Notes under the pieces: model-generated
The model's input: only the letters and a program-made list of their open reading frames with translations
The model's database searches: none
What the model was told of the DNA's origin: nothing
DNA from: SAR324 cluster bacterium
GTDB lineage: Bacteria > SAR324 > NAC60-12
Direction of reading: 5' to 3'
NCBI GenBank assembly: GCA_028281495.1
Contig: JANQJU010000089.1
Location: forward strand, 186,001-250,000
DNA length: 64,000 nucleotides
Position numbers and translations under genes: made by a program
In this document: positions 34,203 to 43,800 of the stretch, piece after piece
How the letters are laid out: each line of letters begins with the position of its first letter
How positions within the stretch are numbered: the first letter of the stretch is position 1

Positions 34203-36155
34203 ATGCTTAGACCTCACCGACGTGCTTTTGATCATGTACTGATCATCATGTTTGAAAATCAATACCGGAGCTATGTGATGCAGAATCCCTACATGCGACG
34301 CTTAGCCGCTCAAGGAATCGATATGGTCAATTATTATGGGGTGATGCACCCGTCGCAAACCAACTATATCACCTCCATTTCAGGTGAGTTGTGTGGAATT
34401 ACCAATGATGATCCTCCGAAATCGCTGCTGACCCAAAACACCATTGTGGACCTGATTGAAGGGTCTCCCGACAATCTGACTTGGAACGCATACATGGACA
34501 GCTATATTCCTCAAAATACACCCTGGACGGAAAATTTAGTTCCTCAAGATGAATTCCCCTATTTAATCAAACACAATCCATTTTCTTCATTTGAAAACAT
34601 CGTACGAAACCAAGCACGCTGGGAACGTATCGTGGACGAAAGTCAGTTGTGGCAGGATTTGCTCAATGGAAACTTTCCCAACTACGCTTGGTTCACCCCC
34701 AATATGTGGAACGATGGACATTATATCGACGGAACCCAAAAGGCTCCCCACGAACGAGCACCTCTCTTGGTCGATCAACTGGCAACTTGGTTGGAATCAT
34801 TTTTTACCGCAATGCGCCTTCCCGGCAGGGATTCTCATCTCCCAAACAACACTTTAGTTGTGGTCACGTTTGACGAAGCGGACTTCGAAGCCGACTCTGA
34901 GAAGGGAAAGAAGTATTATTACGATGGGCCAAACCAAATTTACACCGTGCTGTTGGGAGATATGATCGAACCAGGCATTGAAGCGGGTTTGTACAATCAC
35001 TACAGCTTACTGAAAACCATTGAGCAAAACTTCATGCTTGGCGATTTGGGTAAGAATGATGAGGAGTCCAACTGGTTCACCTTTTTGTGGGATCGGACCT
35101 TTTGCTGGGATTCCCCCTCCTACACACCAATCAAAACAATGGGCAATATGGCCGTAGCAAATTACGAAGGGGCTCTTTATGTCGTCTGTACTGAAGAGAA
35201 CAATACAATGATTTATTTCACGTATGATGGGAACGATTGGTCGGCCCCTCAAGAGGTGGGAGTTTCTTCAGAAGGTAACATTGCATTGGCACGTTGTGGA
35301 AATTCGCTGGTTCTGGTTTATCAGACTGCCGAATGCCACTTGGCGGCAATGACCTATGATCTCCAAAACGGTTGGAAAGCAGCATCCAGCCCCGTCGCAG
35401 ATGTTCCAACCCAATCCATTTCAATGGTTTCATTTGACCAGGATTCGAAACTGATGCTCGCCTATCAGACCCAAAACAATGACCTCTACACGACCGTATA
35501 TGATGGCGAATGGGGTGCTCCTGTGTCTTTGAATTACAAAACTGAAGGGCCGCTCTCTCTCGCTGTTTTAGGCCCTTCTTTGTATTTGATTTGCAAGGTA
35601 TCCGGCTCAGATCAGTTGCATGTGCTCACCTACAACACGGCTGATTTCAATGCCGTTCAAGTGGAGACCAGTTCCTATAGTGGTCCTTATGACGACACCA
35701 CGAAAGATCAATGGTCTCTGGATGCTTTTCCTATGGTCCATTTTGGCTCTGCTCCCAACTCGGAAACCCCAGGTGAGCCAGAACCTGCGTCTCACCCGAT
35801 AAAAGCGGGTGGCGCACTCGTCAGTGCAACGATGGATGGTGTGATCTATTTGGCTCATCCTGGGGTGAGCAACCCGCTCATGCTGAATGAAACCTTTTCA
35901 CTCAGTGGAATCATGACGGCGGAAAAGAAAGTGTCTTATCGAGCAAGTGATCAAACCACAACGAGCAACGGGTATGGGACTTTCGCTCAAGCCAGTTGGA
36001 CCGAACCCAATCCTATTCATGGAGCTTTTTCCCACCGAGCGACTGCCATGGGACGCCTGAACAACACCCTTATTTTGCTGTTTCAGCCCGGGCCAACAAA
36101 AGAGGTTCAGATGTGTAAAGGCGGGTATGAGGAACGAAGTTGGTTATATGATTGA
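34203..36155 (+). CDS. Acid phosphatase/phospholipase C-type phosphoesterase with C-terminal beta domain
   Basis: Residues 8-300 form an alkaline-phosphatase-superfamily phosphoesterase domain. Motifs are FDHVLIIMFENQYRSY, HPSQTNYITSISGE, VVTFDEADFEAD and YNHYSLLKTIEQNF, which match metal-binding and catalytic segments of AcpA/PLC-C-type enzymes. Residues about 315-650 are a repetitive beta region with YFTYDGNDWSAPQEV and YDGEWGAPVSL, like a lectin-type beta-propeller. The family hydrolyses phosphate esters, including phospholipid head groups. There is no signal peptide, which is odd for this family. AAGGAG precedes the ATG. The gene ends 1 bp from the convergent Hsp70-like gene. Confidence 0.85.
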   Translation: MLRPHRRAFDHVLIIMFENQYRSYVMQNPYMRRLAAQGIDMVNYYGVMHPSQTNYITSISGELCGITNDDPPKSLLTQNTIVDLIEGSPDNLTWNAYMDSYIPQNTPWTENLVPQDEFPYLIKHNPFSSFENIVRNQARWERIVDESQLWQDLLNGNFPNYAWFTPNMWNDGHYIDGTQKAPHERAPLLVDQLATWLESFFTAMRLPGRDSHLPNNTLVVVTFDEADFEADSEKGKKYYYDGPNQIYTVLLGDMIEPGIEAGLYNHYSLLKTIEQNFMLGDLGKNDEESNWFTFLWDRTFCWDSPSYTPIKTMGNMAVANYEGALYVVCTEENNTMIYFTYDGNDWSAPQEVGVSSEGNIALARCGNSLVLVYQTAECHLAAMTYDLQNGWKAASSPVADVPTQSISMVSFDQDSKLMLAYQTQNNDLYTTVYDGEWGAPVSLNYKTEGPLSLAVLGPSLYLICKVSGSDQLHVLTYNTADFNAVQVETSSYSGPYDDTTKDQWSLDAFPMVHFGSAPNSETPGEPEPASHPIKAGGALVSATMDGVIYLAHPGVSNPLMLNETFSLSGIMTAEKKVSYRASDQTTTSNGYGTFAQASWTEPNPIHGAFSHRATAMGRLNNTLILLFQPGPTKEVQMCKGGYEERSWLYD

Positions 36156-36156
36156 G

Positions 36157-39102
36157 TCAGTCTTCAACCCGCACTTTTAAGCCGGTGGGGAGGGTGTCTC
36201 CATACAGCCAATCATTCATCGCCTGAGGGTCGTTGGACCGTTCTTCGGAAGGATCGATATTTGATTCAAGCATCGAGCTCAGGGCATCACTTTCCCCTTG
36301 CTGCTTGAGGTATTGTAGGATCTTTTGGCGGTGTGATTCTGAAATATCACGCTGCCGATCTCCTGTGTATTGCCCCAAGCGGGTCAAGATCATCGGAAGC
36401 TCGTGGGAAAACGGAGGGTTTTTCAATGAGAGCAACCAATCGATCCAGGATTCCACGACCGTTGCGTTGATCACATTCACGGGATTGCCATACAATGGAA
36501 CACGTGCCCCCAAACGAGCCAAACACCATCCTTCTGAACCCGACATCTTGTTCGATTCGATTTGTTTCTTCAATCGTTGTCCAAGTTGGATCTTTGTCGA
36601 CGGAGCGATGTCCTCTAAACTGGCGGCTAACCTCCACAGCTCGCTGTGAGGGACATCAGCATGGGATTTGACCGGTTGTTTTTTTCCTGATTTTTTTTTC
36701 GGCATGACGGTGCGTCTTTTTTGTTTTTGGGAGTAGCTATCCATCTTTCTCAACAAACCATCTAGCATGGCTTGTTGGATGGTCGCTGGAATACCTCCGG
36801 CAATACGACGGCACATGATCCACCATTCCACCTCAATCCCGGATTCGCTCTTGAAATGGGGTCCGTGTAAAAACAGGTCCTCCAATTGGCGAACTCGCCA
36901 CCCATCCTGAGAATCCCCAAATCCCGGACGCAAGCAAAACCCAACTAATTTGATCCAATTGCTTTCATGATGAGAAGAACGCACTCGATAGGAATCTCCT
37001 TCATAAAGAAGATCCCATAAATGCCGCAGCACATTCAGTGACCATTCTTTGCGAGGTCCCAATTCTGCTTCCAACAGTTTGTAAATGCTAAACGGTCTCA
37101 TTTCTTCTTTGAGTTGGCTGCGTGACCGTTTGCCAAATCGTTGTTGAACAATGCTTTTGGCTGCTTCCCAATGTTCCGGAATGTCTTCATGCAGTGGCGG
37201 TAGAGAGTGAAGGTCTGTATCCTCGTCAGCGCCCGAGTTTGTTTCCGGAGCATCGTCCCGTAAACGGAACTCCAATTTCCATTCCTTCGAACGCTCCTCA
37301 TTGACACAAAAAAGACTCAGAGTGCCGATTTCGTTGAGTTTGACCTTCAATTGCACTTGAATTTCTTTTGCCTTTTTACGGAGCGTGCGCTTGTCGATTC
37401 CAATCAATGTGTGCACGGGTGGCATGGTGGCAAAGTCGGCATCTAACGTTGCTTCGGTGAAATGGAAGATTTGTCCGGCTTGATCATGAGGTCGGTGGGT
37501 GGATGAGATCAGTCGAAACTGGACCGGCTGATTGATACTCAACCAAAAATCGACATCCGAAACAGGTAAAGGAGTTTCCACTGTGGCTTGCTGAGGGAGG
37601 ATGCACAACCAACCTTCTTCTACCGAATTGGTCGCGGCGTTTTGGACCATCAAGCCCACATAATAAGATCGCGCACTGCCTCCACTGATCTGAACCCCCA
37701 AACCGTGACGTGCTAGTTGGTAATAGGTAGCACCACGAGCGACGGCAAGATTCATATCGGTTGCATGGAGGACCTTCACGGATTCTGGCCCTACTGACAA
37801 TCCTTCTACTTTAGCTGAAAGCCGCCATTGTTCGATTTGTTCCTGCAAACGGGTTTGTAAAATCGAGGGCAAAACCGAACCTCCATTGAACAAAATATGG
37901 TCTGGAAATAAGGCATCCTTGGCATGCTCCTCCATGTAATGACGCAAAAACGAACACAGGTGTCGTGTCACGGCTGGTTCCTGTGCATAAGGCAGCCCGA
38001 TTTGGCGCAAGCCATGTTGCCGGACCTGAATTGGTGGGCTGTCCCAAGGAACCAAGGGAAAAAAACCTTCGAGCACTTGTTCTTTCACGTCATTTTCATT
38101 CAGGGTTTCAGTTTTGGTGCGACCGATCAAACGGCTACCAGCTTCTGCCACCGAGATTTGAAAGTCCTCCTGTTTTCCTGACAATAGCGCCTCTTTCGCA
38201 ACACGGCATTGAGCAACCAATCCTTCCCACATACGAGGCGAAAGTTTCCGATTTCCCCCGGTCATCCGCTGCTCCATCAGGGTCGCTAATGCCAAATCGA
38301 TATTGTCTCCACCCAACAAGATATGATCACTTACCGCAATCCGCTCAAACTGAGGTTGAGGGCGTCCTTTTTCTTCTTCCATGCCTATGCGAACTAAGCT
38401 GAAGTCGGTTGTTCCACCACCAATATCGACCACCAAGACCACCCTTTCATCTTCCATCTGGTGGATGGCATCTCCCATTGAAGCGATCCACGAATAAAAA
38501 GCGGCTTGAGGTTCTTCCAACAGAGTGAAGTTCTGAATTCCTGCCTGACGCACGGCTTCTACAGTGTATTCTCGGGCTGGTTCGTCAAATGAGGCCGGAA
38601 CCGTTAGCACCACCTCCTGGTTCTCCAAGGACCACTCTTCATTGTCGGCGGCAAAATGAGCATTCCACCCTTGTTTGATGTGATTCAAAAAAGCAGTCGT
38701 GACTTCAATCGGAGAATAGTGAGTCACATCTTCCAAATCAGAATTGGGGAGGATCTTCGAGGCGGGATTGATACTATGGTAACAGAGCCACGACTTCACT
38801 GAACTGATATTGCGGCCCGGTCGCCGAGATTGTTGCAATTTTGCCCATTCCCCCACCACATGTTCTGAGGAATGGGTTTCCCATGGTAATTGATATTGTT
38901 GGGATTGCTGTTCCTCGGCAGTCAGAATGTAAAAATTAGAAGGAAGGGTTTTTTGGGAGTGCCACTGCCCGGTTTCGATCCATTGGGGAATGGCGAACAA
39001 ATGAAGTTGCTGGGTTAATTCTTCCCTGTCGATGTAGAAGAGGGCGCTGTTGCTAGTACCCAAATCAATTCCGATCCAAAATCGGCAGTTGTTTGTGATC
39101 AT
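36157..39102 (-). CDS. Hsp70-like ATPase with C-terminal DUF3731
   Basis: This is a 981-residue cytoplasmic protein of the DnaK superfamily. The ATPase domain has WIGIDLGTSNSALFYI (phosphate 1), VVLVVDIGGGTTDFSLVRIG (phosphate 2) and LFNGGSVLPSIL (adenosine motif). Instead of a DnaK-type substrate domain, residues about 480-981 form a longer region ending in the DUF3731 part (WCLARLGARVPLYGNP). Such proteins are common beside other Hsp70-like genes in proteobacteria and are not housekeeping DnaK. No DnaJ or GrpE gene is here. The client is unknown. It converges with the phosphoesterase gene. Confidence 0.88.
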   Translation of the reverse strand: MITNNCRFWIGIDLGTSNSALFYIDREELTQQLHLFAIPQWIETGQWHSQKTLPSNFYILTAEEQQSQQYQLPWETHSSEHVVGEWAKLQQSRRPGRNISSVKSWLCYHSINPASKILPNSDLEDVTHYSPIEVTTAFLNHIKQGWNAHFAADNEEWSLENQEVVLTVPASFDEPAREYTVEAVRQAGIQNFTLLEEPQAAFYSWIASMGDAIHQMEDERVVLVVDIGGGTTDFSLVRIGMEEEKGRPQPQFERIAVSDHILLGGDNIDLALATLMEQRMTGGNRKLSPRMWEGLVAQCRVAKEALLSGKQEDFQISVAEAGSRLIGRTKTETLNENDVKEQVLEGFFPLVPWDSPPIQVRQHGLRQIGLPYAQEPAVTRHLCSFLRHYMEEHAKDALFPDHILFNGGSVLPSILQTRLQEQIEQWRLSAKVEGLSVGPESVKVLHATDMNLAVARGATYYQLARHGLGVQISGGSARSYYVGLMVQNAATNSVEEGWLCILPQQATVETPLPVSDVDFWLSINQPVQFRLISSTHRPHDQAGQIFHFTEATLDADFATMPPVHTLIGIDKRTLRKKAKEIQVQLKVKLNEIGTLSLFCVNEERSKEWKLEFRLRDDAPETNSGADEDTDLHSLPPLHEDIPEHWEAAKSIVQQRFGKRSRSQLKEEMRPFSIYKLLEAELGPRKEWSLNVLRHLWDLLYEGDSYRVRSSHHESNWIKLVGFCLRPGFGDSQDGWRVRQLEDLFLHGPHFKSESGIEVEWWIMCRRIAGGIPATIQQAMLDGLLRKMDSYSQKQKRRTVMPKKKSGKKQPVKSHADVPHSELWRLAASLEDIAPSTKIQLGQRLKKQIESNKMSGSEGWCLARLGARVPLYGNPVNVINATVVESWIDWLLSLKNPPFSHELPMILTRLGQYTGDRQRDISESHRQKILQYLKQQGESDALSSMLESNIDPSEERSNDPQAMNDWLYGDTLPTGLKVRVED

Positions 39103-39135
39103 GTTGCTACTTTAGATTGAAAATTTTTCCGGTAC

Positions 39136-39807
39136 TCAACAACACTCGGTCACTTTAATTTTTTGAGCAATATCAAAGGGGAGCATGGTTTGCCCTTTCT
39201 CTGAATCCAAGATGAGCGAACGAGTGGCATCCAAACGCTCCATCACTTTATGCTCTTGACCGGGGATGATGGATTTTTTGTGAAGATGTTTCAGCAAGTC
39301 TTCCGAATCTTCCAACGATTCATCTATCATCACGATGCGAACACAAGAACCTTCGTTGGCTTGGTCCAAAGCAAACCACGTGTCGTGCAATTCAGCTTCA
39401 TAACCATGCATGGGCACCCCATGCGGACAATATTCCGGATAACCCAAGAATTCGGCCAATTTTTCGACAACCAATGGGGTCATCGAATGTTCGAGTTTGT
39501 GGGCGTGTCGATGGACTTCATACCAAGGAATTCCCAAGGTATTGCACAGAAAATATTCAGCGAGATTGTGGCGGAAGATCATGTCTTTGGCTTGTTCTTC
39601 GCCATCTTCGGTAAAGCGAATGTGCTTCTTTTTATCGATATCGATGAGTTGATCTCGCTGCATGCGAGACAAAGTGGCGTGGACTGTAGAAGGGGTAGCC
39701 TGAATCCGAGCGGCAATGTTCACAGCCTTGACCGGATTGCCTTCAGACTGGAGTTGATAAATAACCTGTAGATATTCTTCAACCACTACTGAGTTCCGTT
39801 CCTCCAT
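39136..39807 (-). CDS. DtxR/MntR-family metal-dependent regulator
   Basis: I place the start at ATG 39807 (223 residues), preceded by GGTAAGG; an in-frame TTG at 39840 is possible. The winged HTH (about 5-65) includes NIAARIQATPSTVHATLSRMQ. The dimerisation/metal-binding domain (about 66-140) has FRHNLAEYFLCNTLGIPW and AHKLEHSMTPLVVEKLAEFLG, then YCPHGVPM, matching iron- or manganese-sensing family members. A FeoA/SH3-like C-terminus follows and ends in Cys-Cys. It represses uptake genes when metal is replete. Its target is not obvious here; the Hsp70-like gene is 33 bp downstream. Confidence 0.87.
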   Translation of the reverse strand: MEERNSVVVEEYLQVIYQLQSEGNPVKAVNIAARIQATPSTVHATLSRMQRDQLIDIDKKKHIRFTEDGEEQAKDMIFRHNLAEYFLCNTLGIPWYEVHRHAHKLEHSMTPLVVEKLAEFLGYPEYCPHGVPMHGYEAELHDTWFALDQANEGSCVRIVMIDESLEDSEDLLKHLHKKSIIPGQEHKVMERLDATRSLILDSEKGQTMLPFDIAQKIKVTECC

Positions 39808-39980
39808 GACCTTACCTTTCCGTAGACGAAAATTGAACAATCGTTGAATGCGGTAGAGATCTCATTTTTAGCAATTTAACCGCAGAATACAACCGATTTG
39901 TTCACCATCAGTGGATTGGTTTCCGTCCGTTGGAAGCCGCTCATTGAGGAGTTATTTTGGGTTGAGAGTCTTTTCTGCAT

Positions 39981-40370
39981 TCACGCAGGGATCGGAACCA
40001 TTCCATTGGATTGGAAAACTTCTGGTGCCGCTGCGGGAAAAACGCTTTCTTGCGGTGTTTCATAGACGGTGACCGATCGTTTTCGCAAATGATTCAGCTC
40101 GCGAACCGAAGGGGATGACGGTTTGATTTTCAAATCATTGCCTTCTTGAGCCATCTCCTGGCGAAGTCGATTGAATGCATATTCGGGAACTTTGTCGCCT
40201 CGTTGCCGATGCTCATGCAAGTGCGCAATGGCTTCAATCCGCTTAAAAAATACGCTGGATTGGCCTTGACGAAATTTACAAGCCACGCATTCGATGTGAC
40301 CGTCTTCATGGTTTTGCATGTGAACATCCGACTCGTAGTGATCGTTTTTTGTCGCGATACAATAAATCAT
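39981..40370 (-). CDS. Small cytoplasmic protein of unknown function
   Basis: The ATG at 40370 is preceded by AAGGAGG, giving 129 residues; a longer in-frame reading to 40487 lacks such a signal. The protein has His- and Cys-containing segments (MQNHEDGHIECVACKFRQ) near the N-terminus, which might bind metal, and a Pro-rich tail ending VPIPA. It has no signal peptide. I do not recognise a family. It lies 173 bp upstream of the DtxR-type gene on the same strand. Confidence 0.65.
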   Translation of the reverse strand: MIYCIATKNDHYESDVHMQNHEDGHIECVACKFRQGQSSVFFKRIEAIAHLHEHRQRGDKVPEYAFNRLRQEMAQEGNDLKIKPSSPSVRELNHLRKRSVTVYETPQESVFPAAAPEVFQSNGMVPIPA

Positions 40371-40596
40371 GGGGCCTCCTTGTAGTAAAATTTTCCGGTT
40401 TGCACCGAAGTCCAAAGACAGGTTGGAAAAAACTGACCATTGTGCGTTCCCCAAGAAGTATTGCCAAGTTCGTGCCACCAATCCCACAAATGCATTGTCA
40501 AGAATAATAAGCAGTCCTAAAAGAAATATTTTTCTGATAACCTGCCGAAAAGATAGGGGATTTGGGGTTTCTTAATCTCGTTGGTTCTTTCGTTGA

Positions 40597-40830
40597 ATGG
40601 ACTTTTCTATCGACGAAAGAGAAATCTTACGTAACAAGAAAATTCTGTTGCAGGGTGAGATGCTAGGCGCTTACACAAATATTGATCGGATTGTGAGCGC
40701 CCAGCTGGATCTGATGGGAGTGGTCAGCTGCTTGAAACAGATGTTACGGGTGAAAGAAGGATTGTTTTTTCCGCAAGATTATCAGCGCAATTTGACGTTT
40801 TCAACGGGTCCAGTGATCACCAAGTTGTAG
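40597..40830 (+). CDS. Possible small protein (77 residues)
   Basis: An open frame starts MDFSIDEREILRNKKIL and runs for 77 codons, its last 48 bp antisense to the 3' end of the giant lipoprotein gene. There is no clear Shine-Dalgarno upstream of the ATG. The first 60 residues have normal protein-like composition with helical potential. It could be a real short gene or chance. No family is recognisable. Confidence 0.3.
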   Translation: MDFSIDEREILRNKKILLQGEMLGAYTNIDRIVSAQLDLMGVVSCLKQMLRVKEGLFFPQDYQRNLTFSTGPVITKL

Positions 40831-43800
40831 TGAGCCAGTTCACCAGGAGAATACTTGGTCACTTGTACCGAATAAGTCCCAGGAGTATAAAATTGTCCTA
40901 TCATAGCAAATGGCCGTCCTTGGTATTCACCTCCCCATCCTCCGTCTTCTCTAAACATGACATTACCGTTAAACAAACGTAGAAACGTCCTTACCTCATT
41001 CGAAAAGGCTTCAAATTGCACCAAACCAAACTGAGTTACCGTGAAATCGTAATAATGATAATCGACTGGTGTGAACTGGTTGGTATTTCCTTTCTGCCAG
41101 TTAGCGCGGAATTTTTGAGAAATCACATTGTTTTCTCGCTGAATCCACCCTTCGATTTTACCGCTGACGAACATCGTAGGGGTTCCCCTCGTTTCGATAC
41201 TGTTTGAGGAGACAATGGCAGTATATTTTCCTGCTTTTAAGTTCAGACTTTCGCGATCATTCTTAAAGAAGTTGCTCCACCAAAACCATTTTTTTTCGTC
41301 AATCACATGTAGGTACATGTTGATTGTTGAATCCGTTTCGAAATTGACAAATGAATCCTCCAAGAGCGTGAATTCAAAAATATCTTGACGAGGAGAGCTT
41401 TCATCATGCTGTGATTCATCGTCCCAATTGAAGGTTTGCTCAATTATTTCACGATTAACTAGGGTTACTTCCTCGACCGAACCGCTGATATAAATATCGA
41501 AGTCATCATAAGTTCCTCTACTAGGCGCACGTGCTACCAACTGGTACTCCCCAGGGTTCAGGGCGGCAGTGAGCACGTAATAGTCATTTCCTTGATAGGT
41601 GTTACTCAACCAATACACTTCACCTGAATCGTTGAGCAAAGCCAAGCTAGGCCAATCGGAATTTCGAGTACGCAATTCCATGCGCACAATATCTGCCTGA
41701 TCAACTCGGAATTGCCAGGCTGGATTTTGTGGAGAAAAGATGAAATTTCCATTTGAACCTTCCCATGCGCTGGATATGACTTTGGTCATTCGGTTTTGAT
41801 CAGGAGCATCCAATCGAGACACAGGTCCCAAGACGAAAATTTCGAAGCTTCCGGATTGTCGAGTGGCCGCAGTCATTAGCAAAATTTTGTATTTTCCTGC
41901 CGCCAAGTAAGGCGTGCTGTCGATTTGATTCGATGGACTCATTTCCGATCCAACGATGCTGCCGCTTTCATCCAAGATGATAAGGCTGGTCGAAACTTCC
42001 GATGACACATGAATTGGAACAACTCCATCACGCTCCACTTCTATGGAGTATTGGGCTGACAAATGGCTCATAACATCGCCATCGTTCGGATTCCAGTTTC
42101 CGGTTGCATGTCGGGGCCACACTTCGTGGTGCTCTGGTTCCGTCACGGGGCCAGCAAGAGAAATTGTGAATTCACCTTTTTGAGCTTTCTCCTGGGTTGT
42201 AGCCACGAGAAAGTAATCTCCCGGTTCAAGATAGGCCGACAGCCAGGAGCCAGAAGGGCTGTAGTCAATCTTTTCATACCGTTCATTGAGCAAATAGATA
42301 CCACTGCTTAAGTCGGATTTGATGTGAACCATCACAACGCCAGTTTGTATTGCCTTGAATCGATAATGAGGGTTCTTGGAAGACAGGTAGTTATTCCCTC
42401 CAGAGTCCACCCAACTTCCAGTCTTGGGTTGATGCTCAATGGTAGCATTCTCTAGAGAAAGGGTTTCCACCTTTTCTCCATGCAGAGTGATGAAAAACTC
42501 GTCTTCAATTTTTGGTGAAAATGCTGAGAGGATCATACGGTATTTTCCCGGATACAACTGAAAGTCGTGTCTTGAATTTACCTCCTTGCGAACCGATTTT
42601 GCCGCTGAATAAACGCCATCAATTTCGACTAAATAGTAAACCAAATCGATAGACGATCCGACTTCAATATTCACCCGATCATATTCTTTGACCTCAAAAA
42701 TGTATTGGGTCTGCCGAAAAGGAGTCGATTTAGGCGAGGAGGAAGTTGGCCACGTCCCTCGGATCTGTTTTCCAGGGCTGGTTTCCGTTTGGACAGTGTC
42801 CAGAGGACCACCAATTAGAATTTGAAAGGAATCGGTTTTTCCTAATTCTTCGGTAGCAGCCACGGTCACATAATTTCCTGCTGGTAGGTAACGAACCAAC
42901 CGCACCGTTTTTTGATCGCTCAGAGTGTAAGCAGTCACCAACAATTTTCGTGTTTCATCCAGCAAGAACAGTCTTCCTTGCACTTCGTTTGGTAAGAGTT
43001 CGATCACCAGCCAACCTGCCTCTTTTAAACTAAAACTGAAATTCGGATTTTGATTGGAGTGAATTGAGGCTCCACCAGAAGAGTTCCATTGCCCCACTTC
43101 TGTCTCAACCACCATTTCGGTTAAAGTTTGTCGAACATTTTTAATGCTTTCGTGGAAAAGTAACTCGTAGTCTCCACCTGGGTTTTCAGAACCAGAATAG
43201 AGCAACAGCCGGTAGTGTCCCGGTTTGATTCCTGAGGCCTTTTGGAATGGTCGATCAGTTTCGGTGGAACGGGACAAGATTTCATTGCCTTCGCCGTCAA
43301 CCAAGACTAGCGATGTGGCCGTGGACGATTTCAATTCAAAATAACCTTCGCTGTTTTCCGGCACATCAAATTCGTAGGAGGAAAATTGTGGTTGTCCCGA
43401 TTCCTTACTAACAGCAAGCCAGCTTCCGGTCTTTTTTGTGCTAACCCTCGATTTTTCAACAGGAGTGCTCATATTAGAACCCATGAGCAATAGCTGGAAG
43501 TCTCCTTGTTGACCTGGGATAGATGTGCCCACAGTAACTCCATAATTTCCAGGCCCCAGTTTTTCTCGGAAAGTCGTCCTATTTTTTAACAACGTGCGTT
43601 CGTTCGGTAGTGTCCGTGAAAAGCTACAAATGACATTGCAAACGGATTTGAGATTCAAATCCGTTACTGTCAAATGAGGTATTGCACTCGAATGGACTTC
43701 GAAATGAACCCATGAAAGTTCTGTTACCTGGAATTCGGCATTCCAATTTTTAGAGGATAGAAGCGATTGTCCCTCCGAACTATCCCAAGATCCGTCGATC

